A stretch of DNA of 64,000 bases, from contig NC_058515.1 of NCBI RefSeq assembly GCF_020382885.2, positions 9,159,223-9,223,222 of the forward strand. Reading direction: 5' to 3'. Under the pieces are notes generated by a model. It had not been told where the DNA came from. It worked only from the letters and a program-made list of their open reading frames with translations, and did not search any database. The stretch comes from Scatophagus argus. Lineage: Eukaryota; Chordata; Actinopteri; Scatophagidae. The position numbers and the translations under genes were made by a program. This document shows positions 59,701 to 64,000 of this stretch, piece by piece (position 1 is the stretch's first letter; every line of letters begins with the position of its first letter).

Positions 59701-62700
59701 TGATAAATAAACAGCCGTACCTGAAGTTAGCTGTGTTTTGTTAAGTTAACTCATACCTGATCCCTTCAGGCTGTTCAGTCCTACACGCCTCTCCATCCAG
59801 AATCTCAACCAATCTACTGTTCTGTTGTTCATTGCCATATATTTTATTTTTATTTTTTGTCATATATTTTCTCAGTTCTAAGGTATATGCTCCTTCTTGA
59901 CTGTCACAGACTAAATCTCTATATATTAGATGGAAGATGAGAACAGACATGGCAACCTAATTATCCACGATTATTCTTGATAGTCAGCATCATCAAGCCT
60001 CTTTTTCGTGCAGCTCTCCCAGAGAGCAGGAGAGATCTACAACAGCTTCCTGTCCAGCAAGGCCACCATGCCGGTCAACATCGACAGCCAGGCCCAGCTG
60101 GCCGATGACGTCCTCACCTCCCCACGGCCCGACATGTTCAAGACACAGCAGCTACAGGTACCAGCAACACAAATTTAGACTTTCTCCTATCTATATATTT
60201 GGTTGTTTTATATCAACACTAAAGATCAAGACATTTTTCTGACAGTAATATTAGCAGGAGGGATTCTGTGTACAACAGGGGGTTTTGCTCTCATTCTGGC
60301 CTTTAGTGACTTTGCACAAGCATATTGGGTCTTTTAGTGGCCATCTGGGTTTGTTTACGAAAGGGCTCTGAGCCTTTACCAGAGAGATAAACACAAACTG
60401 GCATACACCCACAGAGAATCTAGTGCACACTCAGACACATAGACATGTAGTCAGATATGTGTATAATTTCAGCCTGCACATGATGAAATGTCAACTGTTA
60501 AGAGACCTGTCATAACATAAGCTCTAACCATATGCTAACATTGATAGTTTCCTCTCTCTTGTTTCTGTCTGTGTTTCATTTTCTCTTCCACAATGCCGTA
60601 TTTTTGACCCTATGTGCTTCTTTGTTTATCTCCTCCTCTCCATCACTTTCACTAAGCCCTTTCTTCTCCCTCATCTCTTGCTGCTTATTTACTTACAAAC
60701 ACTCTTGTTGCTCTGCACCCACAGATTTTCAACCTGATGAAGTTTGACAGTTATTCACGATTCCTCAAGTCCTCTCTTTACCAAGAGTGTATGCGCGCTG
60801 AGGTGGACGGCCGACCCCTGCCCGACCCCTACCAGATTCCCTGCAGTCCCGCCCCCTCGAAACACAGCGCCAGCTCTGACCGCTCTACACTTTCAACTCC
60901 GAAAAAGGTGCCGCTGTTGCTCCAAAAGACAGACATTTCACACAGGTATGACATTGTTGCATTGCTCAGTGCAGTATGGCAGGTTAAATCTTTGTTTGTG
61001 CACTCCGACCAACAGGAGGCCAGAAAGCAGAGGTCAGGGAGGTCACTGAATGAAGACAGCAGAGATGAGAATGCCGACAAGAAACGAGGCATCTTCTTCT
61101 CGTGGTCCCGCAACAGGAGCTTTGGGAAGGGCCCAAAGAAGAAGGACATTGGAGACATTAACCTCGGTGAGAAATTAACAATATAAGCCTTTGCAACATG
61201 CAAAATTCCAAAATGCTGATGTGTCCTTGAACAAGATACCACCTCCAGAGTTTCCATGAGCTACATGCAGAGGAGGCATGTAGAAACACAGCTACCCCAC
61301 AGTGATCATAGTATGATGATATGATGGATGAACATACTTGTTGCAACTCTGGTATTCTGACATGGTGAAGAAAGTTTATTGCAGATTTCCCAGTTTTCAG
61401 TCTTAGTTGGCTTAGTTGTTGTCTCTGTTATCTCTGTTTCAACCATTGAAGGTGATGTGCATTTTACACTGGTGCTTTAACATAAATGCTTCTCACTTAA
61501 TGTAGCTGCACTTACTGTTCATTCACAAATATCTTGTTTGATGACATACACCTTTTTGCCTGCCAGATTTTGTAGCGACAAACTACAATCGTGAATTACA
61601 AACACTGTTATTAGTCATATTATATGTCAACACTGTCTTGTGGTTGCATATTGTGAGTGTCATTTAATACAAGTAGTGTGCAAATGCCTCCCATCTGTGT
61701 GAAATCATCATCTCCTGTTTTGTGCAGAAAACTGGGGCAGTAATGGGCGTAGGGAGTCCCAGGGCTCCTTGTCGTCCAGTACCAGTGTGGAGATGCCCAC
61801 ATCCTGCTCTGCTGGGAAGCTTGAGGTACGATTCCTCTGGACAGATCACCATGGCAACACAGAGCCCAGTGTCTGGTGAAGCCATCATAATAAGCTTGAG
61901 TTGTTTATTTTTTTATTTTTTATTTGTCAGCCTACTCATTTTTTGTTTATGGGTGGCAAATGTAGCTACTGCTACAACAGAATCTGTGCATACTGAACAC
62001 TTGAAAGCTATAATGTAGTCCGTCCTGTTCAATAAAGCCTTGGAATTTTTTTAAAATCATTTGTTCACAGTCTGATAATCGTCACTCAGTTGGAGTATGG
62101 GACCGCTCCCCTAGACAGTGCAGTGTGATGCTTCCCGACGGTTCCTGTTCGTCTATAACACTCCGGCCAGGCGCCTCCATAAGGGAGGTACTACAAGAGC
62201 TCTGTCACAGCATCAATGTCAACATCGCTGCTGTCGACCTCTTCCTGGTGGGAGGGGAGAAGGTGAGGGAGGCAGATGCCGCCAGCAAATTACTGACAAA
62301 TTTAGCAACACCTACTGCTAATACATGAGGAGTTAGAACACTGCCACAAGCACAAGCAGAATTGCCTCAAACCTCTGTTTGTTATAAATGAAACATTTTG
62401 GCAATACATTATGACTATTTACCTTTTAAATAATTTTAGGAGTCATTGAGTCATTTAATTGAGATTACAAAGGCTTAAACTGGAGTGTCTTTTTGTTACC
62501 ATATAAAGATGCCATGCAGTGTTTGTTACTGGGCCTTTAGGCACAATAAAGGATCTTACCTTATGTGTTGCTAATGTGTAGTTTCATGCTTTTTTTCCCT
62601 CATAGCCTCTGGTTTTGGACCAAGACTGCATGACCCTCAGCTCACGAGACTTGAGAGTGGAGAAGCGGACTTTGTTTAGGTATGACTGATCAAGCAGTTT

Positions 62701-63817
62701 GCTTGGATTTGTGCATTTTCTCAGAATATCACATTGTTTATACCTTTATGCCTATGCTGACATTCAGTTGTGTTTTTGTTCTCAGATTGGACCTGGTACC
62801 CATTAACCGCTCTGTAGGGTTGAAAGCCAAACCTACTAAACCAGTCACCGAGGTCCTGCGTCCCGTGGTGGCCAAATATGGTCTCCACCTTAGTGATCTT
62901 GTGGCCAAAATAGTAAGTCGTCCCTGGTGGCTTCAGTGCCTTAATGTTCTTGAACCTCCCGTGTGTCCCAAGAGCAGCCTGTGCAGTGAGCGACAGTGCC
63001 ACAGGGTGGAGCATCATGGTTAGGGGAGGGAAGCGACCGCATCCTTTTCCATCTCTACACGGTGGTTAGCGCTCTGACTCAGCCCAGCCTCCGAAGATGG
63101 AGCACCAGGGCTATAATTAAGGATGACGACACTCCTCAAACATCCTGACTCTTTACTCCTCCCCTAAACCGCTGCCAGATGATTTATTTTAGTCCTGTGG
63201 GCTTCCAGGCATTAAAACTATATTGTACAGTAGCCCAAAAGTGAAAGATTATGAATTAAGCAAAGGCTTTTGATTTCAAATATTAGCCATACACTAAGAG
63301 GAGTTGTAGTATATTTAGGCTTTTTCATAATGGGTAAACATGGCGTTGTGTCTTGTTTTAGAGCGGGGAAGCCGAACCTTTGGATCTCGGTGGCCCCATA
63401 TCAAGCTTGGATGGCCTGCGGGTTGTGTTGGAGCGAGCTGACCCAGCTTCAGGCAGAGGCAAGACCATATAACACACTTCAGCACCATATAACGTGAAAT
63501 GTTAGAAAATGACCAAAAAAATATGGTATAAATAAGTTTTTTCTTTCTACAACCTGTAAGCAACTGTTTTCTTACACCAGTTTCAAGAAATTTAACTGCC
63601 AATTGTAAATCATGTATTCCTCTGTATTCAGGTTTTGTAGAAAACGTCTCTTATGTCCCAATGTCCTCATCTTTTCTCTCTGTCTCGCTGTCTCCCATTC
63701 AGTTTTTCAACCTGATTAATTTTTCATGGACATCTCCCTGTTTCTCCCTTTCCCTCAGACAAATCAAAGTCTTCTTCTTTAAAAGGCCATCCTCCAACCA
63801 GGAGTTTTTCTGCTACA
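38779..63817 (+). CDS. rgs12: Regulator of G-protein signalling 12, long form (continues off the right edge)
   Basis: Multidomain GTPase-activating protein for Gi/o alpha subunits and scaffold for Ras/MAPK signalling. Exons: 38779-40545, 42261-42356, 56419-56440, 58419-58588, 59324-59416, 60014-60157, 60725-60907, 61016-61166, 61728-61825, 62071-62262, 62606-62679, 62786-62912, 63362-63458 and 63759-63817, giving 1091 residues here (human about 1447). PDZ is at about 24-98 with the GYGF loop at 33-36. PTB is at about 200-375. The Ser-rich RSLDDLE-SAASSDG linker follows. RGS is at about 664-790 ([67 protein letters not shown]). Two tandem Ras-binding domains lie at about 920-1070 ([29 protein letters not shown]). 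The C-terminal GoLoco motif lies outside. RGS14 is excluded because it lacks PDZ and PTB. Whether this is the a or b fish paralogue cannot be told. One intron uses a GC donor. Confidence 0.95.
40546..42260 (+). other. rgs12 intron after the PDZ-PTB exon; possible MITE remnant
   Basis: AT-rich intron. AGCTGAACT at 40575-40583 recurs inverted (AGTTCAGCT) at 41493-41501, bracketing about 900 bp with no coding capacity. This could be the edges of an old non-autonomous DNA transposon. The arms are short and degenerate. Confidence 0.3.
42357..46339 (+). other. rgs12 long intron, 5' part
   Basis: Part of the roughly 14-kb intron between 42356 and 56419. I see no coding exon or recognisable repeat here. 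Confidence 0.5.
46285..46323 (+). repeat. GA/GGGA purine tract
   Basis: AG dinucleotide repeats pass into GGGA repeats, about 225 bp upstream of the candidate internal rgs12 first exon. Confidence 0.85.
46340..46576 (+). promoter_or_regulatory. Candidate internal rgs12 promoter and alternative first exon A
   Basis: A GC-richer island (about 46380-46500, with ACACGCGCGCTGCGG) precedes an ATG at 46550 reading MEQTLTLNS. It ends at a perfect donor GTAAGT (exon end 46576) in phase 0. The next constant exon (56419) accepts phase 0, giving [17 protein letters not shown] 13-codon upstream ORF (46475-46516) precedes the ATG. The product would lack PDZ and PTB and start just before the RGS domain. 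Confidence 0.5.
46550..46576 (+). CDS. rgs12: rgs12 alternative first coding exon A (MEQTLTLNS)
   Basis: Nine codons from ATG to a GTAAGT donor, phase 0, compatible with the exon at 56419. Short RGS12 forms without PDZ/PTB are known in mammals; that this exon is the fish equivalent is inferred from position and phase. Confidence 0.4.
46577..52867 (+). other. rgs12 long intron, middle part
   Basis: No exon recognised. TTTGCATGCAAAT near 50067 is an octamer-like palindrome and the surrounding 49900-50200 could be a conserved enhancer, which I cannot test. Confidence 0.45.
52868..52881 (+). promoter_or_regulatory. RFX X-box-like palindrome in rgs12 intron
   Basis: GTTGCCGTGGCAAC has perfect 6-bp arms (GTTGCC/GGCAAC) around GT and sits about 300 bp before alternative exon B. 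An E-box (CAGCTG) overlaps its 3' edge. Confidence 0.6.
52908..53029 (+). repeat. Pyrimidine-rich CTC/CT tract
   Basis: Long polypyrimidine stretch with TCC and CT repeats, upstream of alternative exon B. Confidence 0.85.
53085..53144 (+). repeat. CA microsatellite (interrupted)
   Basis: About 60 bp of CACACT, CA and CACACG repeats, 40 bp before alternative exon B. Confidence 0.95.
53184..53234 (+). CDS. rgs12: rgs12 alternative first coding exon B
   Basis: Seventeen codons reading [17 protein letters not shown], with ATG in good context (A at -3) and a perfect GTAAGT donor. It ends in phase 0 and joins in frame to the exon at 56419. The basic peptide KKRLSFKR could bind membranes or act as a kinase or sorting site. 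An X-box-like palindrome lies about 300 bp upstream. Homology was not recognised. Confidence 0.45.
54954..54992 (+). repeat. CT microsatellite
   Basis: Nearly pure CT repeat of about 25 bp flanked by T-rich sequence, in the rgs12 long intron. Confidence 0.95.
57734..57755 (+). repeat. TTTC tetranucleotide repeat
   Basis: Five tandem CTTT units in the intron between rgs12 exons 56440 and 58419. Confidence 0.95.
60908..61015 (+). other. Short, stop-free, in-frame rgs12 intron
   Basis: This 108-bp intron separates STPKK from [14 protein letters not shown]. Its removal gives the same spacing as human RGS12 (six residues between KK and SGRSL). It is a multiple of three and has no stop in frame, so retention would add 36 residues. 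The donor (AAG-GTGCCG) is weak, the acceptor (CCAACAG) ordinary. Confidence 0.75.
63459..63758 (+). other. GC-AG intron in the second Ras-binding region of rgs12
   Basis: The exon ends GGCAGAG and the intron starts GCAAGA, matching the GC-donor context AG|GCAAG. The acceptor is CCCTCAG at 63758. Phase 1 joins to ACAAATCAAAG to give ...SGR-DKSKSS, as expected for RGS12. No in-phase GT donor is present. Confidence 0.75.
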
Positions 63818-64000
63818 GTAAGTACTAATGACATCTTTATCTCACACAACATGTTGCCTAAAAGTCCAGATGTGGTGTTTTGTCTGTTTCTTTTGCTGTG
63901 CTGCTTCTGCAAAGTTCTGCATATATTAGTAGTGGCTTATGTTAACCTTTATTAACATTCAGTAGCTTGAGCAAGCTTTAAATTGGTGTGTATTTCCTGA

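Noticed and set aside
60881-60945. An alternative rgs12 exon end at 60945, before the stronger donor CAG-GTATGA
   Set aside because: It leaves phase 2, which does not fit the next exon at 61016. The end at 60907 restores the spacing found in human RGS12.

Overview
The window is nuclear DNA from a ray-finned fish, most likely a spiny-rayed teleost. All recognisable genes are intron-containing vertebrate genes with short introns. Two nuclear tRNA genes and several microsatellites are present. I saw no bacterial, viral or CRISPR features and no intact transposon. Exon ends were set by hand from splice signals, reading phase and remembered family sequences; no alignment was run.

Layout. At 500-3470 (minus) are the first eight coding exons of osbp; the gene runs off the left edge, and its promoter and non-coding first exon lie near 4317-4700. 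An intron-containing tRNA-Arg(UCU) is at 5584-5671 (minus). coro1b (7916-12235, plus) is followed by ptprcap (17428-18027, plus), the CD45-associated protein gene that is also a neighbour of CORO1B in mammals. A U2 snRNA-like fragment lies between them at about 15978. tRNA-Ala(CGC) is at 18723-18794. dtx4 (19872-30589, plus) is a deltex E3 ligase. It has a possible upstream in-frame leader (19115-19302) and a possible internal TATA promoter (27893). msantd1 (34377-35893, plus) has a dense array of palindromic regulatory motifs upstream. rgs12 (38779 to beyond 63817, plus) fills the rest. It has PDZ, PTB, RGS and Ras-binding parts and two candidate internal first exons (46550 and 53184), and runs off the right edge.

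The genes do not form one pathway. osbp is a sterol/PI4P exchanger, coro1b controls Arp2/3 actin turnover, ptprcap is a leukocyte adaptor, dtx4 is a ubiquitin ligase of Notch and innate signalling, msantd1 is a probable DNA-binding factor, and rgs12 is a G-protein and Ras scaffold. Their order joins blocks that in human lie at 11q12 (OSBP, DTX4), 11q13 (CORO1B, PTPRCAP) and 4p16.3 (MSANTD1, RGS12). The most interesting signals are transcript-level: alternative first exons in dtx4 and rgs12, two GC-AG introns, a stop-free in-frame 108-bp intron, and RFX X-box-like palindromes near msantd1 and inside rgs12.
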